Of a stretch of DNA of 64,000 nt, positions 26,344-33,573 are shown in pieces. The DNA comes from Halomonas elongata DSM 2581. GTDB taxonomy: Bacteria > Pseudomonadota > Gammaproteobacteria > Pseudomonadales > Halomonadaceae. The position numbers and the translations under genes are program-made. The notes beneath the pieces were generated by a model. The model was given only the letters and a program-made list of their open reading frames with translations. It had not been told where the DNA came from and ran no database searches. Positions within the stretch are counted from its first letter, which is position 1; each line of letters opens with the position of its first letter. The stretch is from the NCBI RefSeq assembly GCF_000196875.2, contig NC_014532.2, forward strand, positions 1,302,001 to 1,366,000, written 5' to 3'.

Positions 26344-26535
26344 GATCACTCCAACAGGGATAGGGCCGATGGATACTAGCAAGACATCGGGGCTATGCCC
26401 TGTGGCGTGATGGCGACACTTGGTGGCAACAAGATGAAAATGTGAGACATCTTGCCGAAGGCCACAGGGACGTCTGCCGACACTTTCCCCATCATGGAAA
26501 CTGGCTGCTGTCGTACAGCGCTTCGCCGTGGATGG

Positions 26536-27204
26536 CTAACCTTCCCGTTGCATCTTCTCGCGCCGTGCGACTTCCGCCGGCGTGGGAGGATCCATGGCAT
26601 AGTCCTCGGTTTTCACCGCACCGTCGCGCACGTACTGGGCCATCACGATCCCGTTGGGGGACACGCGGTGGGAGGCCAGCTTGAACGCTGCGGCCCTTGC
26701 GCCATCGTCAAACAGCTTCTTGCCTCCCCCGAGCACTACCGGAAAGATGAACATTCTGATCTCGTCGACGAGATCGCTGGCAAGCAGTGTTCGGATCAGG
26801 TCGGTACTGCCTTGGGTGACCAGCGCTGGCCCGTCTTCCCGCTTCAACCTGGCGACATCGAGTGCCGCGTCACGCAGGGCCACCGAGCCTGTCCACGTCA
26901 GTTCCAGGCCCTTGCGAGTCGCAACGTACTTGGTGGTCGAGTTGAAAGCCTTGGCCACGCCATCGTCGGGCCCACCCTCGGCATATGGCCAATGTGCCGC
27001 GAAAATCTCGTAGGTCTTTCTCCCAAGCAGAAGATCGAACGGCTGATTGAACAGCCTGTCGACCTCTTCCCCGAACACCTCGTCTATCAGCGGCATGACC
27101 CAGCCGCCGTAGTGGAATCCGCCGGTCGGGTCTTCCTGAGGCCCGCCGGGCGCCTGCATGACGCCGTCCAGTGACACGAAGGCGCCGACAATGACGTTGC
27201 GCAT
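26536..27204 (-). CDS. dihydrofolate reductase family protein (RibD C-terminal-like)
   Basis: A 222-residue protein beginning MRNVIVGAFVSLDGVMQAPGGP, then LLLGRKTYEIFAAHWPYA, KYVATRKGL, ALVTQGSTDLIRTLLASDLVDEIRMFIFPVVLGGGKKLF. This is the pattern of the YyaP/YwjB-type DHFR superfamily group. True folate reduction is unlikely for this group; substrate is unknown. ATG 27204 follows GGGAGG, so the much longer frame opening at 27411 is not used. It is divergent from a small glycine-zipper lipoprotein gene. Confidence 0.8.
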   Translation of the reverse strand: MRNVIVGAFVSLDGVMQAPGGPQEDPTGGFHYGGWVMPLIDEVFGEEVDRLFNQPFDLLLGRKTYEIFAAHWPYAEGGPDDGVAKAFNSTTKYVATRKGLELTWTGSVALRDAALDVARLKREDGPALVTQGSTDLIRTLLASDLVDEIRMFIFPVVLGGGKKLFDDGARAAAFKLASHRVSPNGIVMAQYVRDGAVKTEDYAMDPPTPAEVARREKMQREG

Positions 27205-27517
27205 GAATTTGCCTCCCGAATTGTCTTTTCGCTCCCAGTAGTCGAACGAGACACCGCCAGATCGACAGATCGAGTCGCCGAACCTGGATTCGGTGCGTGC
27301 AGAAGGCGTGAGATCATCGGTGGTTCGTGGAGTGGCTGTGATCCGACTCCCCGAATGGTGCCCTGATGGTGCGGGGCTTGGTTGGATGTCTGAAGAGGCG
27401 GAGGGCGGCATATGGCCCTGAGCACCGATGGCACTAATGTATATCGCTGTTTTACCACAGGGCGCGGACAGCTTGGCTTGCTACCATAGGTGCACTATTC
27501 CTCTATCGGAGAGCCAT
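27205..27517. other. divergent intergenic region
   Basis: These 313 bases separate the divergent DHFR-family and lipoprotein genes. The right half contains the first copy of a promoter-like repeat (27419-27490) that recurs at 30511-30584. No gene is supported here. Confidence 0.5.
27419..27490 (+). repeat. promoter-like repeat, copy 1
   Basis: This segment aligns with 30511-30584. In the 41 bases ending at 27490, 31 are identical and all ten differences are transitions. It ends in TTGCTACCAT, an extended -10-like element, 27 bases before the start of the lipoprotein gene, so it probably carries that gene's promoter. Confidence 0.6.
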
Positions 27518-27751
27518 ATGCGTGTACTGAAAACTGGTTTATTGGTTGGTCTTATGGCCATAGGACTTTCTGCCTGTGGCACGACGACAGGCGAACGCGC
27601 GCTAAGTGGCGCAGGCGTGGGCGCTGCCGTGGGTGGTGCAGCGGCTGCCGTAACGGGGGGCGATATCTCTCGAGGTGCCGTTATAGGTGCTGGTGCAGGG
27701 GCTGCTACAGGAGCTGCAACAGACGAGGATGATATCAACCTGGGCGATTGA
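27518..27751 (+). CDS. small glycine-zipper lipoprotein
   Basis: A 77-residue lipoprotein: signal sequence with lipobox LSAC, then SGAGVGAAVGGAAAAVTGG and GAVIGAGAGAATGAATDED, a glycine-zipper stretch typical of small osmotically induced outer-membrane lipoproteins. The short length and acidic tail are normal for this group. ATG 27518 follows GGAGAGCC. A weak hairpin GAAGCC/GGCTTC with TTT (27750-27770) may end transcription. Membrane association is inferred. Confidence 0.75.
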   Translation: MRVLKTGLLVGLMAIGLSACGTTTGERALSGAGVGAAVGGAAAAVTGGDISRGAVIGAGAGAATGAATDEDDINLGD

Positions 27752-28023
27752 AGCCGTGGGAGGCTTCTTTGTGCTTGCCGCACACTCTTAAGTAGCTGGT
27801 TGAATGCTCCGTTGTTTCTTTTTAGCATTCCTGGGGTTACATCATGATGTGTGGTTGGTTTTTTAAGTCTTCCTGTTGTTGTCTGCCGCGTTGTGAATGC
27901 GGAGGTTTTTTCTTTTGCTGGATGGTTTGCGTTTAATAATGGCCGCCCCTGCGAAGGGCAAGGGCGGTAAGCACTTTTAGAGTTGGTCTCCTTGTTTTGC
28001 TTTTAGCAGCATTGGCTCTTCTT
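27752..28023. other. intergenic region with hairpins and a Cys-rich micro-ORF
   Basis: This 272-base stretch has a weak terminator-like hairpin at its start and CCGCCC/GGGCGG arms near 27947-27970. A 30-codon frame at 27844-27936 would encode a peptide with eight cysteines; there is no further support that it is translated. The convergent secreted-protein gene ends at 28024. Confidence 0.4.
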
Positions 28024-28389
28024 TTATAAGGGGGCTACGGCATTGTAGTCGGACTGTACACCACCATCTTCGACAATGGGGCCATCATCTAGGATGCCGC
28101 CAGTACCCGCCTTTTCGGCGTTGTAATTGGACTGTACGCCGCCATCATTGACGATGGCCTCGTCATTGAGGATACCGCCAGAGCTTTTCCTTTCGGGGTT
28201 GTAGCCGGATTGCACGCCGCCGTCCTTGACGAGGGCTTCGCCGTCGTTGCCCTCCATCTTGGACATGTCGTGGGGTTGGCCAGCATGCCCTTCGTCTGAC
28301 ATTCCGCCTTCATGGTGGTCTGCCATGACCATGCTGGAGAGTAGGGCCATTGCGCCCATTAGTGCTGCTGCTTTAATGACATGCATCAT
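28024..28389 (-). CDS. secreted protein with three DGGVQS-x-YN repeats
   Basis: A 121-residue protein with signal peptide MMHVIKAAALMGAMALLSSMVMA, then a His/Met-rich stretch (DHHEGGMSDEGHAGQPHDMSKMEG) and three copies of DGGVQSxYN spaced exactly 26 residues apart, linked by GGIL-x-D segments. The His/Met part could bind metal. No known family recognised. ATG 28389 follows GAGGTT. It is the last gene of a same-strand run with the DUF7282-like protein and the sigma/anti-sigma genes, which suggests the sigma factor controls it. Confidence 0.65.
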   Translation of the reverse strand: MMHVIKAAALMGAMALLSSMVMADHHEGGMSDEGHAGQPHDMSKMEGNDGEALVKDGGVQSGYNPERKSSGGILNDEAIVNDGGVQSNYNAEKAGTGGILDDGPIVEDGGVQSDYNAVAPL

Positions 28390-28507
28390 GGTGAACCTCG
28401 CATATATGAGTTTCTCCATCCATGTTGGGGGGTGTCCGAAACGGTGATACTCAACCTATATAAAAGACACTAGCCTCCTAATAGCTGCTTTGGCATAGTC
28501 GGCTGAG

Positions 28508-28930
28508 TTATTGTGCAGTGATGGTGGTCATCACGAGGTTGCCGTCCATCTTGATCGGGCCGTCTTCCGAGGCCCCGAGAGTGTACTCGAACACGCCGGT
28601 CTCCATGCCACCTTCTTCGCTGTGAACCATCAACATCAGCTGGTCGCCGGAACTGACATCCTCGGTCAGCAATGCGGTGACGTCCATGTTCTTGCCTTTC
28701 TTGAGCGGGGCATGGCCGACCACGGGGCCTGGTTTCATGCTGTCGTCAGTTCGATGTACTACCAGCCAGCCGTTGCTGTTTGCCATGACCTTCTCGGCGG
28801 ACACCGTGCCATTTGCGGTGGACTGGTCATCAGCCCAGACCTGGGGATGCATGTCTGCTTGAGCCAGAGAAGCGCCGGCGAGCAGAGTAGCGGATACGAA
28901 TGCACTTGCCATGAACTTGGTCATCATCAT
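28508..28930 (-). CDS. secreted DUF7282-like protein
   Basis: A 140-residue exported protein (signal MMMTKFMASAFVSATLLAGASLAQA) whose mature part reads like a small beta-sandwich: STANGTVSAEKVMANSNGWLVVHR, PGPVVGHAPLKKGKNMDVTALL, DQLMLMVHSEEGGMETGVFEY. It resembles DUF7282 proteins, whose role is unknown. It starts 107 bases after the anti-sigma gene, and that gap contains a TGAAAC-N17-CGTAAC sequence, which looks like an ECF-type promoter. Starts at 28930, 28927 or 28924 are all possible. Confidence 0.65.
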   Translation of the reverse strand: MMMTKFMASAFVSATLLAGASLAQADMHPQVWADDQSTANGTVSAEKVMANSNGWLVVHRTDDSMKPGPVVGHAPLKKGKNMDVTALLTEDVSSGDQLMLMVHSEEGGMETGVFEYTLGASEDGPIKMDGNLVMTTITAQ

Positions 28931-28992
28931 TCTCTCCTTGTGTTCCGAAGCACGCCCTGCCGATCAAGAGGATCATGGTGGGCGTGTTCGTA

Positions 28993-29021
28993 GTTACGAG
29001 TGGAGAGCACGCAAAGTTTCA
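28993..29021 (-). promoter_or_regulatory. candidate ECF sigma promoter
   Basis: On the minus strand TGAAAC (29021-29016) and CGTAAC (28998-28993) are separated by 17 bases, the general form of ECF promoters, and lie about 60 bases upstream of the DUF7282-like start. No matching pair was found before the sigma gene itself, which weakens the assignment. Confidence 0.3.
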
Positions 29022-29037
29022 CGTCAGAGAGAAAAAA

Positions 29038-29784
29038 TCATAGGTGCTGTGACCTCTCTCCCTGGTCGGTGGGATAGAGGTAGCCGTGGATCGCAGGACC
29101 CGTCGGTTGGCCGGTAGGAGAGCCCCCCGGAGGTTCAACGCTGATGCCGAAGGTGGCCTGTTTTAGTAGGTCGGGATCATAGTCGCGCAAGGCATTGGCA
29201 TCCAGACTGAGGTTGTCGTTCAGCACGCCCACTGAGCGGGGGGTAGGTCCGAGCTCAGCCGATTTGATCCACAGCTGATAGGAGCGATCTGGAAGTGGTT
29301 CCGCCGCCACTGGCTGTACGTTGAGCCGGCGGTTGTCGAGGTTGACGGTGAGTATGAAGGCTGGCTGCTGGTCATTCTGCGAGAATACGGCCACGAAAGG
29401 GGACTGGTTCGGCGCCGAGTCGAACGGCACGACCAGCACCATGGCTAATATCAGCGCTGCAGCGGAAGCGAGCGCAGTGCTCCAGCGCCAGAACCCAAGG
29501 CGACGACGAAGTGCGACCAACTGCGTCGTACTGCTTTCACCGGTGTTTGCTTCGGTCTCGAGCACCGCGATGCGGCGCTCGATCCGCTCTAGAAGATCCG
29601 TTCCCGGGGCTACCGCCTGAATCTCGTTGCTGAGCGGGGCAAGACGTGCCTCCCAGGCGAGAATTCGTGCGTCCAGGTTGGAGTCATGCTCCCGTCGCTG
29701 GGCCACCTCGGTACGTTCGTCGGCCTCGAGGGTGCCCAGTACATATTCGGCGGCCAGCATGTCGATGTCGTCGTGTGCTGTCAT
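29038..29784 (-). CDS. RskA-family anti-sigma factor
   Basis: A 248-residue membrane-anchored anti-sigma factor. The N-terminal zinc-less anti-sigma domain has the diagnostic DIDMLAAEYVLGTLEADER, a central membrane helix is WSTALASAAALILAMVLVVPF, and the C-terminal RskA domain contains PAFILTVNLDNRRLNVQPVA, then LPDRSYQLWIK and TFGISVEPPGGSPTGQPTGP. Its start overlaps the sigma gene stop by four bases, so the two are coupled. It would hold the sigma factor at the membrane until a periplasmic signal triggers release, usually by proteolysis. Confidence 0.88.
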   Translation of the reverse strand: MTAHDDIDMLAAEYVLGTLEADERTEVAQRREHDSNLDARILAWEARLAPLSNEIQAVAPGTDLLERIERRIAVLETEANTGESSTTQLVALRRRLGFWRWSTALASAAALILAMVLVVPFDSAPNQSPFVAVFSQNDQQPAFILTVNLDNRRLNVQPVAAEPLPDRSYQLWIKSAELGPTPRSVGVLNDNLSLDANALRDYDPDLLKQATFGISVEPPGGSPTGQPTGPAIHGYLYPTDQGERSQHL

Positions 29785-30383
29785 GACCCCAGGCACCCCT
29801 TGAGTTGCTTCAAGGCTCGATGGAGCCAAGTCTTGACGGTATTCACCGGTTGTTCGAAATACGCCGCCAAGTCGGCGCGTGACCAGCCATCCAGGTACGC
29901 TAAGCGCACCATGTGATGGTGGTTGGTTTCGAGCTCTTCCAGGCAGGCGCGCAGTTGCCGGGCATCCTGTTCGTGCTCAATGTGTTCGTGGGCGCCGATC
30001 TCGTCGGTGGAAATCTGTGATAGTGCGTCTTCCGATTCATGAGGGGCTCTGGGCTGGCGGCGCAATTCGTCGATGGCAGAATGGCGAGCGATGGTCACCA
30101 TCCAGGTAATGGGTGAAGCCCGACTGGCTTCAAATTGTGCCGCCTTCTGCCAGATCGTGACGTAGACCTCCTGGATGACATCATCCGTTCGACTCCGCTC
30201 TTTCAAGATACGCAGCACCGTGCCATAGAGTTTCGCCGAGGTGGCCTCATACAACTGGGCGAAGGCGCGGCGATCACTTTGGGCAACGAGTTGGAGCAGG
30301 TCGCGCAGGTGGTTATTGGAAGATGGCGTTGCGGGTGGGGTTTCACCGCAATGCGTAGAAGAGGGCCGTGAGTGATCGGACAT
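29781..30383 (-). CDS. ECF sigma factor, SigK-like
   Basis: A 200-residue sigma-70 family factor. Region 2 has RAFAQLYEATSAKLYGTVLRIL and DDVIQEVYVTIWQKA with SPITWMVTIARHSAIDELRR; region 4 has HHMVRLAYLDGWSRADLAAYFEQPVNTVKTWLHRAL. It pairs with the downstream RskA-type anti-sigma factor. ATG 30383 follows AAGGAAGG; an upstream TTG frame start is not used. Known SigK/RskA systems respond to envelope or oxidative stress; the signal here is unknown. Likely targets are the two secreted-protein genes immediately downstream. Confidence 0.88.
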   Translation of the reverse strand: MSDHSRPSSTHCGETPPATPSSNNHLRDLLQLVAQSDRRAFAQLYEATSAKLYGTVLRILKERSRTDDVIQEVYVTIWQKAAQFEASRASPITWMVTIARHSAIDELRRQPRAPHESEDALSQISTDEIGAHEHIEHEQDARQLRACLEELETNHHHMVRLAYLDGWSRADLAAYFEQPVNTVKTWLHRALKQLKGCLGS

Positions 30384-30510
30384 ACCACCTTCCTTGTTAA
30401 TGTCATTGCGCAAGCGCCATGGCTAGAACAGGCTACCGCGCCGGCGCCGGGCTGGCCAATGCTGGCCCTTCCATAGAACGCCCATGCGAGAGAATGGGTG
30501 GAAACTACCT

Positions 30511-30584
30511 TGAGGCACCGATGAACTCAAGTGGGTGTCGCTGTCTTGCCACAGGGCACGGGCGGTTCGACTTGCTACTATGGG
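30511..30584 (+). repeat. promoter-like repeat, copy 2
   Basis: Diverged copy of 27419-27490, sharing GCACCGATG at the left and CCACAGGGC and CTTGCTAC further on. It ends in TTGCTACTAT, an extended -10-like sequence, but no intact gene follows, so the gene it once served appears to be lost or disrupted by later insertion. Confidence 0.6.
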
Positions 30585-30736
30585 GACATCATTAACTGGC
30601 ATCGCCTCCCTATACAACCGCCTCCGGCTGATCACGAGATACTTGATCAACTCACCGCGGGGCGGGCGCTTCAAGCCGATCCATCCGCGACGCTCAAGCC
30701 TCTTGTGCCACCGTGTGATCTGGTACCGCGACCACG

Positions 30737-30940
30737 TCAGCCTGACGATCCCGGTGGATTCCGGTGCAGCCGCACGCTGCCGTGGATCATTGTCAGTTCC
30801 TCGGCGATTACCAGCGAGAAGATCTGTCCGACCCAGCTTCGGGCTTTCCCGGCAATGTTGTGGGTTCCACGCTTTTCGAGGTTGCGCTGTAGCTCGGTGC
30901 AGTGCTGGCGCGAGACCTTATCGGGAGGCTTGTGGCCGAG
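30737..30940 (-). pseudogene. remnant of a tyrosine integrase (core-binding domain)
   Basis: A 67-codon stop-bounded stretch on the minus strand reads GHKPPDKVSRQHCTELQRNL, then KRGTHNIAGKARSWVGQIFS. This resembles the middle (SAM-like, core-binding) region of phage-type integrases, where NTAxRxRxWxGQIFxxA is common. The N-terminal arm domain and the whole catalytic domain with its R-H-R-Y residues are absent. The match is by eye to a family pattern and would need a profile search. Confidence 0.5.
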
Positions 30941-31106
30941 CTAGTTGTAGATATCTTCTTCCTCCCTCTCGGTTGGGTAATACCCGCAACCCCCCTCCCA
31001 TCAGCATAGAAGCGGCTTCTGCGCCTGGCGATTTTCATACCTCTCGATAACTGGCCGGTGACCCGATACCATAGTGGTATCACGTAATTTACTAATAGAG
31101 TGAGTA

Positions 31107-32168
31107 ATGATAAAGCAATTTACCTCAGCGCTGGTTGTGGCACTGGGGCTGCCGGCGACGGCCGGCGCGGACATCACTATTGGAACGTGGAACCTCAAAC
31201 ACTTGGGCTGGGATAATGGTAAGAGGGTCGATCTGGTCGCGCACATCGCTCAGGGGGCGGATCTATGGGCACTCACGGAAGTCATGGACGAGTCTGCTGT
31301 AACCCAGCTTGAAGGCGAGCTCGAGTCGCTGACGGGGGAGCGGTGGAGCTCGATGACGTCGCACGAGGTTGGCCGCAGCTCATACCAAGAGAGCTATAGC
31401 TATCTGTGGCGCGACTCCGCTGTCGAGTATACCCAGGGCGCAGTGGTCTACCTGGACCCAGGTGACGAGTTCGCAAGGGAGCCATATCTCGCAGAGTTTG
31501 CGGACAAGGAGACCGGACAGGAGGTGGCCCTAGCCGCGGTGCACATCGTCTATGGCGACAGCAGGGCGGACCGCACGCCGGAGATCCGCCAGTTGGCAGA
31601 GATCTGGGGCTGGATGAGCGAGGTCTACCCGGACACACCGCGTCTGATTGCCGGCGACTACAACCTGGCACCTGATCACGAGGCCTGGCAGATGCTGCGC
31701 GACCAGGGCGCGGTACCGGCGATCACCTCAGGGGCGACGACCTTGAGCACGACAGATGGGCAGTACTCGAACCTCTACGACAACCTCTGGCATGACGCCG
31801 CCGTGCTCAATGTTACCGGCGACGGAATTGTCCGATTCCCTGAACTGCTGGGCCTGACCCATGAGGAGGCCCGCGACATTGTCTCGGACCACGCTCCGAT
31901 CTTCGTCACCGTTGGGAATGCCGAGCCTGGATTCATCGCGATGGAAGGGGCTAGCGGCGGCAGAGAGAGCGTCGGCAGTGAGTGCATCAACATCAACGAC
32001 GCGACGGTCAGTCGTTTGGATGAGCTGCCGCACATTGGGCCGTCGAGGGCTGAGAGTGTCATCGATGCGCGCCCTTACGAGAGCGTCGACGGGCTGACCC
32101 GGGTGAGCGGCATTGGACCGTCGAGGGTTGAGGATATTGAAGCCAGTGGCCTGGTGTGCAGCCTGTAA
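31107..32168 (+). CDS. secreted endonuclease/exonuclease/phosphatase with HhH tail
   Basis: A 353-residue protein: signal peptide (MIKQFTSALVVALGLPATAGA), EEP-fold domain with GTWNLKHLGW, the Glu in WALTEVMDE, AAVHIVYGDS, the LIAGDYNLAP metal motif and the SDHAPIFV catalytic Asp-His. After a linker, residues about 290-350 carry two helix-hairpin-helix motifs (NINDATVSRLDELPHIGPSRA and GLTRVSGIGPSRVEDI) like ComEA DNA-binding tails. It should be a periplasmic or secreted nuclease. One upstream neighbour is integrase debris, so it may be island cargo. Its product class is well supported; the biological role is not. Confidence 0.82.
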   Translation: MIKQFTSALVVALGLPATAGADITIGTWNLKHLGWDNGKRVDLVAHIAQGADLWALTEVMDESAVTQLEGELESLTGERWSSMTSHEVGRSSYQESYSYLWRDSAVEYTQGAVVYLDPGDEFAREPYLAEFADKETGQEVALAAVHIVYGDSRADRTPEIRQLAEIWGWMSEVYPDTPRLIAGDYNLAPDHEAWQMLRDQGAVPAITSGATTLSTTDGQYSNLYDNLWHDAAVLNVTGDGIVRFPELLGLTHEEARDIVSDHAPIFVTVGNAEPGFIAMEGASGGRESVGSECININDATVSRLDELPHIGPSRAESVIDARPYESVDGLTRVSGIGPSRVEDIEASGLVCSL

Positions 32169-32394
32169 GCTTCTGAGTCTGCGATCTCTTATATGACAGG
32201 CAGACCGTGTCTCACAGCAGCCCGCATTGAGTGGGTTATGCTTTGGATGTGACGCCAACAGCATGCGGTGCCCTGGAACGGGCGCCGCCGCCAGGGATGG
32301 CGGCGCGTCACAATCCTCTCTTGGGACCCGTATCGGATGATGCCCGGCGGCACGTATTGTCACCCCTGCTAACCTGTAGGCCACATCTCCTGAA
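32169..32394. other. intergenic region, convergent ends
   Basis: About 225 bases between the nuclease and UspA genes, which converge. A GC-rich stretch GGGCGCCGCCGCC...GGCGGCGCG near 32280-32307 can form a hairpin. No gene seen. Confidence 0.4.
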
Positions 32395-32841
32395 TTAATG
32401 GACGGTGAGCACTCGGCACTCCGCTGAATGACTGACCCTGTGTGCGATGCTGCCAATCATCAACCCCTTGAGGTCGCTTAGACCTCGACTCCCCATGACG
32501 ATGGCATCAACGTTCTCTTCCTTGGCGGTGGCTAAAATCAGCTGGCGAGGATCACCATGAGTCAGAATGGAAGAGATGGAGTCACTGTTCAGGCCCTGAG
32601 ACTCGGCATCCTCTATTGCTTTGTCGAGAAGCGTTCGCCCGATCTTCTCGCGCTCCTCAAGTGTTGAGCCCATGGGGACAACGCCAACCCCCCAAACCAA
32701 TAGCGTTTCGTGCTCCAGAGGTTCTGGTACGTGCAAGAGAATCAAGCGCCCACCTGATGAGTCGAGCAGCTTGCTCGCCACCCGTAGTGCTAGTTGAGAA
32801 TGCTCTGAACCATCGAGGGGAACAAGAATAGATTGGAACAT
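32395..32841 (-). CDS. universal stress protein (UspA family)
   Basis: A 148-residue UspA protein: ILVPLDGSEHSQLALRVA at the N-terminus and the ATP-binding G-2x-G-9x-G(S) motif in GSRGLSDLKGLMIGSIAHRV, ending AECRVLTVH. The motif predicts an ATP-binding dimer of the stress-adaptation type. It has no operon partner. UspA copies often accompany accessory stress loci, which fits the surrounding region. Confidence 0.88.
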   Translation of the reverse strand: MFQSILVPLDGSEHSQLALRVASKLLDSSGGRLILLHVPEPLEHETLLVWGVGVVPMGSTLEEREKIGRTLLDKAIEDAESQGLNSDSISSILTHGDPRQLILATAKEENVDAIVMGSRGLSDLKGLMIGSIAHRVSHSAECRVLTVH

Positions 32842-33573
32842 GGCGGCCTCCTGTTAGAATTGGTTCCGCCCTTTAAGTTTAGTCGCTTAAACGTTGGCAT
32901 GGGGTGGCGTAATGCCGCATGAGGCATGAAGTCTCTTGAGACGGCGTGATGGTTAGGGTGTTGGCTGTAGGGCTTATCACATCAAGTACGCAACGCCTAC
33001 GGCAGGTCGCGTAGAGGGCGGCGAAAACGAGCTGAAGCTTTAAACTGAGCTACTCACGTAATCCACGTTCACATTGCCGCAACGGCATTGGATCGCTACA
33101 GAATCGCTTCGGTCGACAATTTCGACACGGAAGTGCTTCCAGGTGCATCGGTCATGGGGCCGGATCTCCCGACAGCCGCATATGTGGCAATGAGCCTCCA
33201 CGCCTTGTCCCGCCTCACTCTCCCGCCCTTGGGGCTGACACAGGGCGATGCGCGGTCCCACACTCAGTCAACTGTGCCGTCAGCGCTTGAACAAGCAGGT
33301 GTGTGAGCGGGCATCTCTATCATCATACTTAGACCTATGCTCATAAATCGCTTTCGGTGCCTTAATATATACTTTCCAGATGATCTGGAAGGTACTGGGT
33401 AACATAATGTTGGAAATGGTTCTTATTTGTGATTTTGAATTTAAAGTATTTAGGTTAGCTGTTAGAAATATCGATGCTGATCCTCCAGGGTTAGCGGAAA
33501 TCCGTGTTGTGGAGGCGAAGTCTCCACCCATGACGGTTTCCATATGATGCAATTGATCAAGGAGGAATGTTTC
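32842..33573. other. intergenic region with a doubtful zinc-ribbon frame
   Basis: About 730 bases in which composition drops to AT-rich after 33300. A 73-codon minus-strand frame (33040-33261) contains EAHCHICGCREIRPHD and AIQCRCGNVNVDYV, two Cys clusters like a small zinc ribbon, but has no good ribosome binding site. It could be a fragment of a larger gene. Confidence 0.35.

Larger units (their letters stand above)
30384..31106. other. intergenic region with mobile-element debris
   Basis: About 720 bases without an intact gene. It contains the second promoter-like repeat (30511-30584), a minus-strand open stretch from about 30786 down to 30423 whose translation includes ITRWHKRLERRGW and RGELIKYLVISRRRLYRE but which I cannot identify, and a tyrosine-integrase remnant (30737-30940). 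Confidence 0.5.

Noticed and set aside
30535-31050. 171-codon + strand frame between sigma factor and nuclease
   Set aside because: Translation lacks any motif and runs antisense to the integrase-like remnant, whose protein pattern is better.
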